Shown here: one piece after another, positions 42,104 to 55,158 of the stretch
Layout: the number at the start of each line of letters is the position of its first letter
Position numbering within the stretch: the first letter of the stretch is position 1
NCBI GenBank assembly: GCA_033182465.1
Contig: CP137318.1
Coordinates: forward strand, 992,001-1,056,000
Direction of reading: 5' to 3'
Length of the DNA stretch: 64,000 nt
DNA from: Sanghuangporus weigelae
Taxonomy: Eukaryota; Basidiomycota; Agaricomycetes; Hymenochaetales; Hymenochaetaceae
The notes under the pieces: generated by a model
Database searches by the model: none
Told to the model about the DNA's origin: nothing
Seen by the model: only the letters and a program-made list of their open reading frames with translations
Made by a program: the position numbers and the translations under genes

Positions 42104-45100
42104 ATGGCAAGGCTATCGCAGAAGCGAGGCGTAACTCCTCGTAAATCAATGATCAAGAATGCGCTTATGCGTAAGGCAAATGCTATTGGTTTTGCGAGGC
42201 GACGCGAGCAATCTGCGAAGACTATTGCTAACTCTGTACAAGATGTTTATGACTATCAACCAGGCAAAAATCGTCGTGGCGGAATTACGCTTACTTTCGA
42301 CGAGGATGAAACTCGTGGAGCCAGATATAAAAATGATGAGTTAGACGATGAGGATGAGCAGTCACGAAGGAGGCCGCGGTTGATCGGCGAGGGTGAAGAA
42401 GATGAACGCATAGCTAGCGATGACGACGAGGATATCGACAGTGATGCTGCCTTTGATGAGAGTGACGAGGAGCAATTTGCGGGATCAAATTTTAAGCAAG
42501 AGGTATGCACACATTCTCTTTCAGGACTGTGACGCTGAAATCATCAACTGAAATCGCCTAGAAATTCGCAAAGTCTAAGAGGTCGTCACGAAGAAAGGCA
42601 GGAAAGAATGTCCATTTTGCAGAAGTGAATCTTGATGAGGGAGAACTCCGCTCCCAAGAAGATGCTATCTCCCGAGATAGTGAAGATGAAGGCAACGAAG
42701 AGTTGGAAGAGAATGGGGAAGACGGTGAATTCATGGACCTTCTGGACCTTCTAGATGGACGAGCAGACGCGTATCTCGGAGACGAGGAAGACGTGCAAGA
42801 GTCGAAAAATGAGCTGTCCCCTTCAAAAGGAGAAGCCGGAGAATTGATTTCGAAGGCAACCGATAGTGAGGAAGAAGAGGCAGAAAGCGAGGACGATTCA
42901 GATGAGGAGGAACGTATCTATGCTTCTCAGGAAGACGAGGACGATGCTACCGCTCTAGACATGCTGGATCAATTTGTCTCTGGTTTAGAAACCACCGGGA
43001 AGCGGAAAGCTTCTGATGAGGACGAGAAAATGGAGGAGAGTGGAGCCCTCGCGCAGGCCAGGAAGAGGAAGCGTTTAATAAGAGATCGCACGGAGAGTGG
43101 CATGGAGAACGAGTTCAGCGCGAGTGCTGCTGGTACGTTTCATGCCCCCTGTTTGATGCGTACATTAAGCCCGTCATGCCTTTTCCGTAGGCCCGTCAAA
43201 GCTCAGTCTCGATGACCTCTTGAAACCTCTGGCTTCAAAACAGGGTGTTTTAGCTTCGTTGAAGAAGTCTGTGAAACCCTTGACAGACTCTTCAAGTCCG
43301 AAGAATCAGCCGTTGCCTGCACCTCTTCCCGCCAGAATTCAGGAGAAGTTGGAACGAGAAGCTGCCTACGAATTAACAAAACAAGAGGTGGATAAATGGA
43401 CCGATACTATGAAGAGAATCCAGGAGGTGAGACTCTTCGCATACTCTTACTGTAGATCAAAGACCTTATGCGTTTTCAAGGCCGAACACCTTAATTTTCC
43501 CTTACAAGCATCACGAACAACGAAAGTATCCAATCTCGAACTCACGGCAAAGTTCAAAGTAAGTGCATATTCATTAATACGTTTTCAAATGTAGTATTAA
43601 ATAGAATTCTTCAGCCCACGACGGAACTGGAGAGCTCAATCGACCGATTGTTGCGGTCGGCGAAACTGCATGAAGATGAAATCAACAAGACTGAGGATCT
43701 GATGATGAAGGACCTTTCGGTTGAAGAGGTTGCCGCACGAAGAGCGGAACTACGAAAAATGCGGGAGCTCGCTTTCCGTGCCGATGCGAAAGCTAAGCGC
43801 ATCGCTAAGATTAAAAGCAAAACGTATCGTCGCATACACAAGAAGGAGCGTGCTAAGCTCATGGCTAAGCTTGACACTTCCGATGGGCGATCCGAATTTG
43901 ATGTGGAGGCAGAGAGACTAAAGGCAGAGACGGAGAGAGCCAGAGAGCGTGCGACATTCAGACACAAAAATACAGGGAAATGGGCTAAAGCAATGAGAGC
44001 TCGCGGCGAACTGGACGCCGATCAAACAAAAGACATCAACGAGATGTTAGAGAGAGGAGAACGTTTACGAAGACGAATACAAGGCGTTGGTAGTGGGGAA
44101 GAAGATGCATCGGAGACAAGTGAATCAGATGAGGACCAGGGGTCCGAGGACGGTGTGATACGGCTGAAAGCCAAAGCTTTTGAAGAGCTTAGGACTTTAC
44201 AGCGAGAGGGCAATGAGGAGAAATCCATTGACGATAAGGAGGCAAAAGGCGTGTTCCAGATGAAATTCATGAAGGAAGCTGCCGCCCGCAAGAACACCGT
44301 TCTTGATCGCGAGATTGATGACTTCCGCAAGGAAATGGGAGAAATGACGGCTCGAAGCGACTCCGACGACGCACGGGATTCGGGCACGGACGTTCCAAAT
44401 CATGCCGAACGACTCAATGGCCACATGATATTCCAACCTGGTTACCAGGTATGTTTCGCGATCTAATTGATTCGTTGTATGCTTCTCTGATTCAAAAATC
44501 AAGGTTCAATCTTCACTACTCCCTCCACCGCCCTTATCTGCATTGTCAGAGACGTCAACAATGCGATCTCACGATTCTATTGCCCATTCTCCCGTCCTAA
44601 CAATTCACGATGATACCAGTTCGCCACCGCCCTGGACTGCATCAACAGTAACTGTGCCGGCCACCGTTTCTGGGCCATTCAATCCCTGGCTTGCCGAGTC
44701 TTCTTCATCTACGAAAGTCACGAGACGGAAGAACGAACTTGTGGTCGGCAAGAATGTGAGTCGGGAGCAGAAGTCTGAGATCTCGATGCAAAAGCAGAAG
44801 GTGAAGGGAATAGAGGAGCGTAAGATTGAACGAGATGATGCAGTCGTTGAGATAACTACCGATGAGGTCCTCTTACTCCGAAACACCGATGAGGTTGCCG
44901 AGAAGACGGGTTCTTGCGGTCCCTCTCATCCCGCCAACGAGATCGCTCGGGAAGGAAAGAAGAGGAAAGACAAGAAAAAGGACAGAAAAGATAAAGTCAA
45001 GGCGGAACAACAGTCAGAAGACGACGACTCAGAAGGAAATAGTGAGCTTGAAGAGCAGGAGGCGGCACTTAAAAAGGGGAAGAAGATAACGGCTTTCGAA

Positions 45101-45729
45101 CAACGGGAACTTGTTGCCAGAGCGTTTGCTGGCGATAACGTTATTCGAGTAAGTGATACCATGTCTCAGGTTGATAAACTGTATCTTACTCTATTATCTT
45201 TCCAGCAATTTGCGGATGAGAAGAGAAGAGAAATAGAGGCAGATGCTCCCAAAGAAGTAGATACGACCTTGCAAGGTTGGGTACGTATCACCTTGCTTTT
45301 GCGGAGAACATGCTACTCAACTTTGGCTTTGTGGCTCTAGGGGTCATGGGGTGGCGCGGGGGTAAAGAGGACGGCATCAAGACCCAATTTGATCAAGAAA
45401 GTTGCGGGTATTGACCCGAAATCGCGAGCGGATTATACCAAGACACACGTTATCATTTCAGAGCGTCGTGACAAAAAAGCGTTGAAGTTCGCCGTAAAGG
45501 ATCTTCCGTACCCTTACACAAGCAAAGCACAGTTCGAGTCGCGCATGAGCACACCACTCGGCGTGGAGTGGAACACTCGCCTCGGCTTTCAGCGGGAGAC
45601 TCTACCCCGCGTCGTTAAGAAGGTGCGGTGAACTAACTTTTGCCGAATGGATTGTACTGACTGTCGTCTTGTGGTCGCCGCTTTCGTTGACAGATGGGCA
45701 CGATTATCGATCCACTTGAAAAGATGTAA
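42104..45729 (+). CDS. UTP14: U3 snoRNA-associated protein 14 (SSU processome)
   Basis: Nine exons (42,104-42,502; 42,562-43,132; 43,191-43,426; 43,481-43,558; 43,615-44,448; 44,504-45,148; 45,206-45,280; 45,341-45,622; about 45,694-45,729) give about 1,051 residues. Utp14 binds the small-subunit processome and activates the helicase Dhr1 in 18S rRNA maturation in the nucleolus. Family signs: ALMRKANAIGFARRR near the N-terminus, long acidic runs, AEHLNFPL, KIKSKTYRRIHKKER, ATFRHKNTGKWAK, FMKEAAARKN, FNPWL, GWGSWGGAGVKR and the C-terminal VIISERRDKKALKFAVKDLP. The last exon (MGTIIDPLEKM) is 36 bp. Start chosen at the first ATG with basic N-terminal context; an upstream in-frame start at 42,050 looks like leader sequence. 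Confidence 0.93.
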
Positions 45730-46372
45730 GTGCGAGAGGTCGCACCAGGCCCTGAACCAACGCAGCGGACTTGAACTTACGATTTGGAACAACTTCGCGT
45801 CACGAGATGGTCCTGTTTTTGTGGACATATTTTTGCGATTTTTCTTCATCCACCCCACATAATCCCATCTCGTACTTGCGCGTCTCTGTCTGTGTTCGCA
45901 GACTCAGGCTCATAATTCTTTGACATTCTACATCTCGTATATCAACTTTGATTGGCTGCAAACACGGATGCTGACATGTTGATTGGACCGGATCCAAAAC
46001 AGCGTTAATGATATGATGTGGCTTGTCACCATGCCTCGCTTGGCAGTCTACTCTCATTTTCTCAGCATTTCCAACCATACTCGGTACGTTGAAACTCCTG
46101 GTGAACTGAAGTTATTCCACTTTCCAAAACTGGCTGCATTCAAAACATTTTGGGTGACTAAGTGTTAAGGAAAGGAAATTCCGAAGTCACGGGTGACGAG
46201 TTACAAATCAGCGATTCGGAAGATATCGAACTTTCGAATTCCTTTCTAGAGACGCACCGCTACTTGGGTCCCGCTCGACGTTGGTTCGGGCTACCGCAAC
46301 CAGTTCATCGGTGCATACAAAAACTGTCCGCAATGCTTCGCGCCCCCAATCGTCTGTCTCCCATCAACCCCC
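45730..46372. other. Intergenic, nothing recognised
   Basis: About 640 bases between UTP14 and the metal transporter gene; it should contain the promoter of the latter. No frame with protein character. Confidence 0.4.
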
Positions 46373-48587
46373 ATGTGCTCACCTCTCACCCCAGCGCAGG
46401 AGAGTATCCCACTCGATTCCATGGCACAACTACCCTCCAAACCGGATTGGGAGTCTCAGAACTCTACCCCCAAACCCGGTCGCCTCGGAAGATGGTCCAA
46501 GAGCGTTTTTCACCATCTAAGACGACATACTGGCCTAGGCGCCGTATGTGCTGTTGCATACTTCGACCCGTGCGTACTTTGTCTTCATGCATGCGGAGTG
46601 TTTCGTAACTTTAATGCATAATTTCCAGAGGTAATTGGTCCGTGGATCTTCAGGCTGGCTCTGAATATGGGTACAAACTACTATTCATTGTGTTGCTCGC
46701 GGGTCTGGTAAGCGAATTGTAGCATTATACTGAGAGGATCATGATTTAAAATTTTCCCCTCAAAGATGGCGGTTGTATTCCAAGTCAGTTTGTTGCCTCC
46801 CCCCCCCTCCCTCCATCTTTCCTTCAGCTATACTGACCGTAATCGTTACACTCCCTTTACAGTCTATGGCAAGCAGACTAGGTTGTGTTACTGGTTTAGG
46901 TCAGTACAATGTATTTCTATTCAAAATGCTAAATATAGCTCAATATTTATTTTGATGTAGACCTAGCCGCGCACTGCCGTCTGCTCTTGTACAACAGGAC
47001 GAGTCATCCACGACTATGCCGCTGGCTAGTGCTATACCCATTGTATGCATTAGCCGAGATTGCTATTATCAGCACCGACCTTGCAGAACTTCTCGGTTCT
47101 GCTACTGCGCTCAGCTTGCTCTTTCCCTCCCTCCCGCTATGGGCAGGTGTGCTTATTACCGCATCCGACGTCTTCATCATCCTGGCGTTCTGCAGCCCAC
47201 GACGAGGTGCAAACCGTCCGCAGCGCGTGTTTGAAATCCTTATCGCACTACTCGTTCTCGCGGTCTTTCTATGCTTGATTTTTGTGGTCACTCAGGTCAA
47301 GCCTAACTGGGGGGACACATTCCTTGGATTCGTGCCTTCCTCAACAATCGTTAAACCTGGAGCTCTCTACGTCTGTAAGTAGTGAATTCTGATGGTAAAC
47401 TTTGACTTATGTACAGCCTTCATCTTCCAGCAATCGGTATTATTGGAGCAACTGTCATGCCTCATGGTCTCTTCCTCGGTTCATCCTTGGCAACCCAGAA
47501 CCGAGTTTTGGAATACTCAGATGAGGAGCCGACTTCTGGATCTGAAAAAGACGCGTCACTTCCTTCTCCAGCTAGTAGCACAAGTAACAGGAAGCTCTGT
47601 TTCCCTTCGTTAAAGCTGAACAAGCATTGGCTTCGCTCTGCACTCCAATCATGGCGCATAGAAGACTCCGAGGAAGCAGATGTGCCTAATGACAACGCGG
47701 GACATTCAGGATGGAGAAATAATTCTCTAGCTTTTGTCCGAGCTCACCTGACGCACGGTATTGTTGATATTGTGCTGAGTCTGCTTGGCTTCGCAGTCGT
47801 CATAAATTCCTTGTGAGTCATTAACAACTATCGTACTGATTACATGTATTTTGAGTTTCGTCATTTCAGGATCTTAATTATCGCGAGTGCCGTATTCTTC
47901 TATGCCCCAAGTGGCGAGGATACGAGTATAGCCGATTTGTTTGAGGCATACGCGCTCATCAGGGCGCGCGTTGGAAAAGGTGTGTTATAACATAGCAAGA
48001 TAACTATATATATTAACTTTGTGCGCTAGCGGCAGCGGTTCTTTTCGCTCTCGCGCTCTTATGTGCGGGTGAAAGCGCCGGTATCACTGCGACTTTAGCT
48101 GGTCAGATAGTATCCGAAGGCTTCATCAGATGGCATGTTTCTGTACGTCGCACTTTGCCTTATTTATCCAACATAGGAGTATTCAATTCAAAAATAGCCC
48201 GTTATTCGCCGAGCACTGACGCGCCTCATTGGGCTCGTCCCCGCCATGCTCGTTGCTTCAATAATGGGCCGCCCAGGTCTTAATGCATTACTCGTTGCAT
48301 CGCAAGTCGTGTTGTCCTTTGTTCTGCCATTTGTTGCATTCCCTCTCGTGTGGCTCACGTCGAGCGCGAAAGTGATGTCGGTTCGGCAGGAGTCGGGTTC
48401 GTGTGGGCGGGTTGATGGCGCGCTTGATCCTAGCGAAGAGGCGCGTGGACCGGGGACCGTCGACGGTAAGGCGCCGGACTTCAGTAACGGAAAGGTCGTC
48501 ATGTTCCTTGGTTATACGATTTGGCTGGTCGTGCTCGTCGCAAATGTCTACGTATTAGTGACATTGGCGATGGGTCAGGATGGCTGA
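46373..48587 (+). CDS. NRAMP-family divalent metal transporter (Smf-like)
   Basis: Nine exons (46,373-46,569; 46,629-46,707; 46,766-46,783; 46,863-46,899; 46,961-47,374; 47,431-47,812; 47,870-47,979; 48,030-48,142; 48,198-48,587) give 579 residues. NRAMP proteins co-import protons with Mn2+, Fe2+ and other divalent metals. The metal site is intact: DPGNW in helix 1 (the ion-binding D and N, split by an intron) and ATVMPHG in helix 6 (the M of the MPH motif). Other signs are AEIAIISTDLAELLGSA and the series of ten or more hydrophobic segments. Exon 3 is an 18-bp micro-exon (MAVVFQ). A second ATG at 46,421 could also serve as start. The extreme C-terminus is hydrophobic after a hydrophilic loop. 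Confidence 0.93.
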
Positions 48588-48940
48588 GAGTCTTTCTTCA
48601 TCCACCTTTTTGAAATTGAGCCGAGCCCTTTCGCAACGACGACTCCGTTAGCGATCGCAGTCACAGTTGCTTGTTTTGTTGTCATTTCTTGGAACTTATC
48701 GCCATGAACTCACGGAGAACCCTATGCATACCCTTTGACTTACAGTTCTGCAATTTGCTGTGTAAAGATATTATTATACTTGACGAATGTTTCGCATCGT
48801 ATAGAAAAAAAGAGAGAAAAGAGAAAAAACATATGCATTGCATATGAATGCTTCGTGTTGTAGGTTTATCTGTCCAACGCGCTTCAATAAAAGCTATACA
48901 AAGGATGAAGAAGATCAGCACCTAAATGCAACGAAGCCAT
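48588..48940. other. Intergenic between convergent genes, nothing recognised
   Basis: 353 bases holding the 3' ends of the metal transporter and cytochrome oxidase genes; AT-rich near 48,800. Confidence 0.4.
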
Positions 48941-49439
48941 TTAGTAGCGGGGATAAAGTTCCTCTTTCGTGTTTACACCTAAAAGATAAAGCAGCATGTT
49001 GTGAGCGAAGAATAAACGCTCCCAGACCAGAGGGCAGTGACTGACCGAGGTCATCTTTTATACCCTTGAGTTCGGCAAGATACGCCTCATACTGCTTTTT
49101 ATTTTCGACCTTCTCCTTGATTCCCTCGAAAATGCGTACAGCAGTAGAATAATCGTCGACGCGTCGAGCAGCACGGAGAGCGGCCTCCACGACCTCCGGC
49201 GCAGGAACAAGATCGTGTGCAAAGCAGTTATTCAGCCCCCGCTGGAGCTCGAAGAGATCCTCACAAGATTTGAAGAACGCGACGTAGCGCTGGGTAAATG
49301 ATTCGAAAGTCTCTTGGTGATGGGCATCGCTCATTCCACGACGAGGGATTACGACTGCCGAGGTGCGTGCACGCCATGCAGTAGAAACGACGGGTGTACG
49401 AGAAGCGCGCAGCGCGGAGGCAAGGAGACGGCCGTTCAT
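48941..49439 (-). CDS. COX6: Cytochrome c oxidase subunit Va/VI, mitochondrial
   Basis: Two exons (49,046-49,439; 48,941-48,978) give 143 residues. It is a nuclear-encoded matrix-side subunit of complex IV (yeast Cox6, mammalian COX5A). The N-terminus (MNGRLLASALRASRT, then many R and no acids to residue about 35) is a mitochondrial presequence. The mature part has the family core: TFESFTQRYVAFFKSCEDLFELQRGLNNCF, VPAPEVVEAALRAARRVDDYSTAVRIFEGIKEKV, and ends GVNTKEELYPRY after the intron. A more upstream in-frame start at 49,526 would precede the presequence and is unlikely. Confidence 0.93.
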
Positions 49440-50664
49440 CGTCGAGGGTAATGGCGGTTGTGAGACGACGAGTTGAAGGCAGAGACGATAAACGGACGGT
49501 GCACACAGGCTAAAGACTGTTTTCAATCAACGCAACGGGTTCTCGAAACGGAAAAGACCGTGGGATAGCAATCCGGCACGGTTCGGTGTTTGGATCGACA
49601 GCGTACGTAATATCACGAATCAGAACTTGCAACTTGAAGTCACTCACATCGTCCTGGATCTCTTCTCTGAAAGGGTAGTCTAACTGCCTGCTGTGTACAG
49701 CATGATCAATTAAGCGGTCTTGAATCTGACCTCTCCATCAGGTCGGCACGAGTAACTGCGTTTTCAGCTGTATCGCGACTGCGCTCACTCTGCGCAGCTG
49801 ATCACATCTGCCGCCCATCTGAATGCTTGTTTAGACCTTTCAAGAGTTTGGCTTCAGTATACTGTGCATGTCTCGGGAAATTATTTCTGTATAACGAAGA
49901 ACACCAATGCTGACCTATTTGTTCTGTTCTGAAGACTCACATCTCTCGTCAAATTTAGTGAAGCGGGTTTGAGCGCTGGACTTTGGGCCTACTGATATTA
50001 CTGAGGTGAGACTGCTTCGCAGTAGACTATTATCTCGTCGAACAAAGATTAGAGGTCTTTTGCTATCAAACGGTGACGGATTTTCAAACGGTACCCCATA
50101 TTCAGCCGAGGCAAAACCTTGTTTGTAATCAGGCGGCTGCGAGCCGAAGGGTTCTGTCACAGAGGTCACATCGTCTAGTTTGGGAATGCCGATCAACTGG
50201 ATTAACTCTTCCTCATTTAAGGAGTAGGAGATGAGAATAATCTGACAAAATTATGCTATTCACATCGAGTATGTGCTCTTATACTATATATTTCTGTGAA
50301 CCAGAGCTCAAATCAGAAAAAGGATTTTATTTTGACTTGAAGGTTGTGGAGACAAGAACTTGCCAATCAGGGTCAGAACTGCGTTACGGATCGGCAAGAT
50401 GTCGCTTAAGTCTTTGTCATGATCTCTCACGTTCAAGCGGTGGACCCCAGAATTTTCAAACGGTCGCATCGTTTGATAGCAAAAGACCTCTATTGGAACA
50501 AGTTCTGATCTTGGGCTCGGCTTAAGTTCCGTTTATAGCTGTGCTCTTATTTCTCCTTTTGATGCGGCTCATTTTCTGTTTTCTGAATAATTACAGTATA
50601 AAATACTTCGTAATCATAATGCCTTTACTTCGCCGACCCCCTTGCATTCACCTAGGACGCCACG
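49440..50664. other. Intergenic 1.2 kb containing an inverted repeat
   Basis: No gene recognised. AGAGGTCTTTTGCTATCAAACG at 50,051-50,072 recurs inverted at 50,470-50,491, about 0.4 kb apart; an ATTTTCAAACGGT word accompanies both arms. Short frames that share FDSKRPL on opposite strands are just translations of these arms. Confidence 0.5.
50051..50491. repeat. Inverted repeat pair, 22-bp arms about 0.4 kb apart
   Basis: Left arm 50,051-50,072 and right arm 50,470-50,491 are exact inverses. Beyond the arms, related words (TTTTCAAACGG, GGTACCCC against GGACCCCAG) suggest a longer but eroded duplication. It could be a relic MITE. Confidence 0.55.
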
Positions 50665-52497
50665 ATGAGAATGCTCAAACTCCTGTCAAGGAGACAAGAC
50701 CAGCATGAATACCTACTTTGCAACACCTCGCCCTCGCCAGTTCGGCGTGCAATACATGCGACTCCCTCACGCCGCCGTACATTCCTCTGCTGTGCTTTCT
50801 GCATACCGGTGTTTCTATGTTTTGTTCCCCACGAGCGCTTCTCCGACGTTCAACAAGCATGGGTGACCGTCAAGTACGCTTCCCAGTCCAAGTCCTTGCC
50901 GCCGACATACGACCGCTACTATGAAATCGAGCGGCGTTATCCGCAACACAATGCATCACTTCCTTTCCCCGAAGGTCAGAACGGGAGATTCCTCTACGTA
51001 TCTAACCAGCATTGCTGTGAGTTGACTCTGTCCAGACTAGATCCCTCATTGTGTGTGCTCAAGTCTACCTGTAGGTATAGGATGGAACAATGTTTTCCAA
51101 GCCTTGTAGGCTGTGCTTTCTCGCGACGAGAACGGCGTTCATCACTGACTATTACTCTAAGAATATTGAACACTCATATGGCTTATCTCTCAAATCGAGC
51201 GTATGTCAACTATCGCTACACGTTATTTTCTGACTCACATTTGTATTATCTTACTTCTAGGTGGGTGTTTGAGCCGTATACATGGGATCGACACCCGAGC
51301 CCGTATAGTACATACAATGGACGCGTAATCCCTTCTAGAATACCACTCTCAGCTCTCATTGACGGTATGATCTTACCTCCCTCTGTGCGTTTGATTTCTG
51401 ACAACTCGCGCATAGGACCCATCTCTGGTGGTCCGTTTCCCCCAGAACACCCAAACCCTCGTGCCGCCAGTGTCGAGTTCTTCAATCAGGTGTGCCCCGA
51501 GAATAAACGAACAAGAGTAAGCATCAAAGAAATGAACAAGGGACTTGGGGGTCGCCCTCCTATTGAGATAATGGAGAAGTATGCCTCGAAGCTGCTCGGG
51601 ATGGCAGAGGGTTGTGTGGAGCTCTATGGTTCCATGGAACATCCTTTCGACTGGATGTAAGCGGACCTGTCCTCCTCCCTGTGTCTTTTGTTTTTCGAAT
51701 TCTGATGCTCATCATCTTCTACCTAGGCAATTTGGAGACTCTGGGATGGAGACAGTGGTCCCCATACTTTCAGAATCTCCCATATTACGTGACTTCAGAT
51801 GGTCGCCACTAGTACTGTCCGCAGTGCGAACTAACGCACCGAATTTTACACCAGACCTTTCAGCCGACCCTCCTCCGGACGTCGTACGGGACCTCATGGC
51901 AATACACATCCGAAGGGGCGACTATGTCGATCACTGTCAACATCTGGCAAATTGGTCAGCCTCTTTCATGGGTTGGGCCCAAGCGCCAGGTATTCCTGAT
52001 GTGTTTGTACCGCCACCGGGTGGAGGTGCAGGCTGGAACACGCCAGAGAATACAGCCGAATACATGCGCCATTGTTTCCCTGAAATCGCGGATATCGTAC
52101 GCAGGGTGACAGAAGTGAAGCACGAATGGGAGACAAGGGTCGGTAGACCGTCCAAGGAACCGCCTCTGAAGCGGCTGTACATCCTCACTAATGGTAAAGC
52201 GGAGTGGGTTGCTCAGCTGAAGGACCGATTGATGCGGGCAGGAGATTGGAACGTCGCATTCTCGAGCAGGGATATGAGTCTCAGCCCTGAACAGAAATAT
52301 GTGGGACAGGCCATTGATATGGCTATTGCTGAGCGCGCGGCCGTATTTCTCGGTAATGGCGTAAGTTTCTCGGTTTTTAGGACTTCCTTGGATGATATAT
52401 ATCGACTGGAATTCAATAGTTCTCCAGCCTCACCTCAAACACAGTCCTATTGCGAAGAGTCCACAATCTTCCTATTGTCAGCAATCGATTTTGGTAA
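50665..52497 (+). CDS. Type II membrane glycosyltransferase of the POFUT-like family
   Basis: Seven exons (50,665-51,016; 51,075-51,105; 51,162-51,221; 51,261-51,364; 51,416-51,656; 51,727-52,360; 52,420-52,497) give 499 residues. A hydrophobic stretch near residues 40-55 (FLCCAFCIPVFLCFV) after a basic tail is a signal anchor, placing the enzyme in the Golgi lumen. CCIGWNNVFQ resembles the nucleotide-sugar entry motif of O-fucosyltransferases, MAIHIRRGDY carries the HxRRGD motif, and FLGNG then FSSLTSN near the C-terminus is the conserved closing block. Donor is probably GDP-fucose; acceptor unknown. Agaricomycetes carry several uncharacterised relatives. The 39-bp third intron is short even for this genome. 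Confidence 0.82.
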
Positions 52498-53707
52498 AAT
52501 TTATTGCGTCGACTCGGAAACGGAACAAATAATACTAGGTTTTGATATATGAAGGTAATATCAGCTCTTGACAATGACGGTAACTTAGCTCTGAATTCCT
52601 TCCATTGGATTACAAGGACACGCTGACGTACATACCTTCTCCTCCGTTCTGGTCGTTGATGTTACTCATACGAGCTCATATCGCGTCACTCTGTGTATCA
52701 TGGATCAATAATCTAGAGTATCTACAAGGAAACATGTATTCTATAAGTACACACGAATGTTTTTATAGTCGAATACTCAGGGTGTTAGTATGTTGAAAAG
52801 ATTGAAAATCCCAGGAACCTAACAGCGTTTTGTATAAGTAATGGCAATCTGGACTTTTTTTGAACAAAGAGAGCTTGTTTCAGAAAGCAGATGGAGAAAT
52901 GGACTTCACCGTCAGACTCCTGTCCAAACTTGCCTTCCGCCTTTCGTCCGGTAGTATTCATTTTGTCCAGAGCTTAATCCTCAACTAAATCACTTAGATT
53001 TACAACAAGCTCGTAAATCAAGTATGGACCCATCTACTATATGCCAAATTTCAAAAATAGTGATTTAATTTGTATAATAAAATTGAATTCCTTCTCAACT
53101 CAGAGCATTATCGGTCAGTAAAGCATTTCGAGAAGATCTGTCCTAACTATCATTATTGAAAAAATTCATGCTTCGCTTTTTCCCATGAGTAACACATCTG
53201 TATCAAGTTTCAAGGGAGAGAAGCTGTAATTAGTAGTTTCGTGATGCTGTCGACCCTTAGATGCAGGCCAAATTCATTCACAAAGTCAGGCTTGTCGCAC
53301 GATATAAACTTATTTTTTTACTTCATTCTCCAAGAACGCCTGGTGGAGTGCCATTACTTCTACAAACTTGAAGCGCTGTAACTTACTGAGCTGCGATCTG
53401 CTGAGTAATTGCGTCAATTGAGTCTTGTGAACTTGGCCCCTCGGGTCACTATTGAAAAATCATGACGGACTATGTGGGCCGAAGACTGCGGATTGATTCG
53501 GAGAGCAATAACTTGAGACCGTCGCCCAGTACTAGGGCCTGTGCTCGAAGACGGAGTCCGCATGAAGATGAGCGCGTCGCGTCACGTGTTTTGAAACACT
53601 ATTTTCTCACGTCACGCGAGGAGTAAATAGTAGTACTTCCTCCTCGATCGCATTATATTGCCTCGAACCTTTCATGGCATGCTGAGTTCGATTAAAACAA
53701 CAGTGAT
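52498..53707. other. Intergenic 1.2 kb, AT-rich, nothing recognised
   Basis: Lies between the ends of the convergent glycosyltransferase and RWD-protein genes. No repeat or conserved frame was seen. Confidence 0.4.
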
Positions 53708-54676
53708 CTAAGATCTAGACGTGGAGGCATTTCCAGTAGTGTTGGTTCCGAGGCCCATGTCTGTTACTATTTCTTCGCGACCAGACCGACGCATAACGTC
53801 GACGACCTCTCCGACCTTTTCCAATTCAATCCATCTCTTCCTTCTTTCTTTCCTCTCAGGAGCATGATTAATTTCATCGCCGAGATCCAATTGCCCATAC
53901 TTCTCCACGTCCAACTTCTCTTCAAATCGCACCTTCAGTGCGAGCCACTGCATAGCTTTCACACGTCCCACAAATTCTGAAATGTCCGCTCGTGTTCCTT
54001 CGGCGTAGATTGCACCCGGGTACCCGACTTTTTCGAATCCGTGCAGTGAGAGCTCGGCAGACCACTTTTGAAGGTTACGTCGTTTTGTTGGAGAGATGAG
54101 GTGATGCGAGGTGAAAAGGACATGGTACGCCTCACGTGTAGGGTGCGAGACGATCTCGGACGAAGAAGATGAGCTCTGTAAAGAGGTCCGTGCGGCTTGG
54201 ATAACATTCAGCTCCTCGTGAAGGAGAGGTATGAGATGCAGACATAGGAGACTCTGGACCTGAAAGCTTCTCTGATGATTAGCAATCAATCAAACCTTGC
54301 TCAGTAGAACTCACTCAGTGCCTTCTTCCCTGACTTGACTCAGCTTGTCATTGACGATTTCTCGCCACCTTTCCTGGTCTACTCTCTGAAGATTCTTCCC
54401 CCGCACAAACACGTTCGGTGCTTCTGCTTCTGGGTAGCCTCTTGGTAATTCGACTTCAAACCATATCGGACCATCCTCGATGCGTACTTCGAACCGACAG
54501 GTTGACGCAGGCTGCCAATCATCATCTGGAATCTGTCCGTCCTGTGTGTAACGATGAAGCAACTGCGACCACTGTTCGCAATCATCCTGAGGCAAAACAA
54601 AGTCAAATAGTTCCGGCGGGATTAGGGAGCACTGCAGTAGATGGATTTCTTCGAGTTGCTTCCGAATGGACATCAT
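53708..54676 (-). CDS. RWD domain protein (RWDD2-like)
   Basis: Two exons (54,335-54,676; 53,708-54,259) give 297 residues. Residues 1-115 form an RWD domain (EEIHLLQCSLIPPELFDF, GPIWFEVELPRGYPEAEAPNVFVRG), a fold related to ubiquitin-conjugating enzymes and used for protein binding. The second half holds the DUF1115 block seen with RWD in RWDD2 proteins (FTSHHLISPTKRRNLQKWSAEL, GFEKVGYPGAIYAEG). The splice pair uses GTCAGG and TTTCAG in phase 0; the more tempting GTGAGT 20 bases further would break the frame. Cellular role is not established. The gene is divergent to the NTF2-like gene. Confidence 0.82.
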
Positions 54677-55158
54677 CCACCAAGAAGTCAAAATTAAAAT
54701 TAGGGTGGGTTGAATGATGACATAACCGCCGATCGTCGATCTTAGATTAAGCTGTGCCAGGGATGGGATCCGGGTCAGATTCGCGCCTGATGACGCAGAA
54801 AATCGGGGAGAGTTCAAGGAAATACGACATAGTATACGTAAAGAAGCACTGCACTTCGTCATCATTGCGCTCATACCTCGTTCTACGACGGACGCAGGAG
54901 CAACCGTTTCATCTTTGAGCAACTCAACATCTTACCCCCATCACACACTGTCCCCTTCGTCGAAAGTATATATAACAGTCCCTGTGGCTGCAAAGTGAGT
55001 GGGCTTTGCTTTTCTCGCCCTCATTTTTCAATATTCCCTGTACTTTTGCTTATACTCGTATGTGGATGTGGCCTTGTTCATCCGCAGGTCGGGCAGCTCC
55101 TCCAATCCAAATCTCTAGACGGATTCTAGTTCCCGCCTCTCCCACTCTTCGGCGCGCC
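54677..55158. promoter_or_regulatory. Divergent promoter region with TATA box
   Basis: TATATATAA near 54,967-54,975 points toward the plus-strand NTF2-like gene. A GTGAGT at about 54,993 may open an intron in its leader. Confidence 0.5.
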
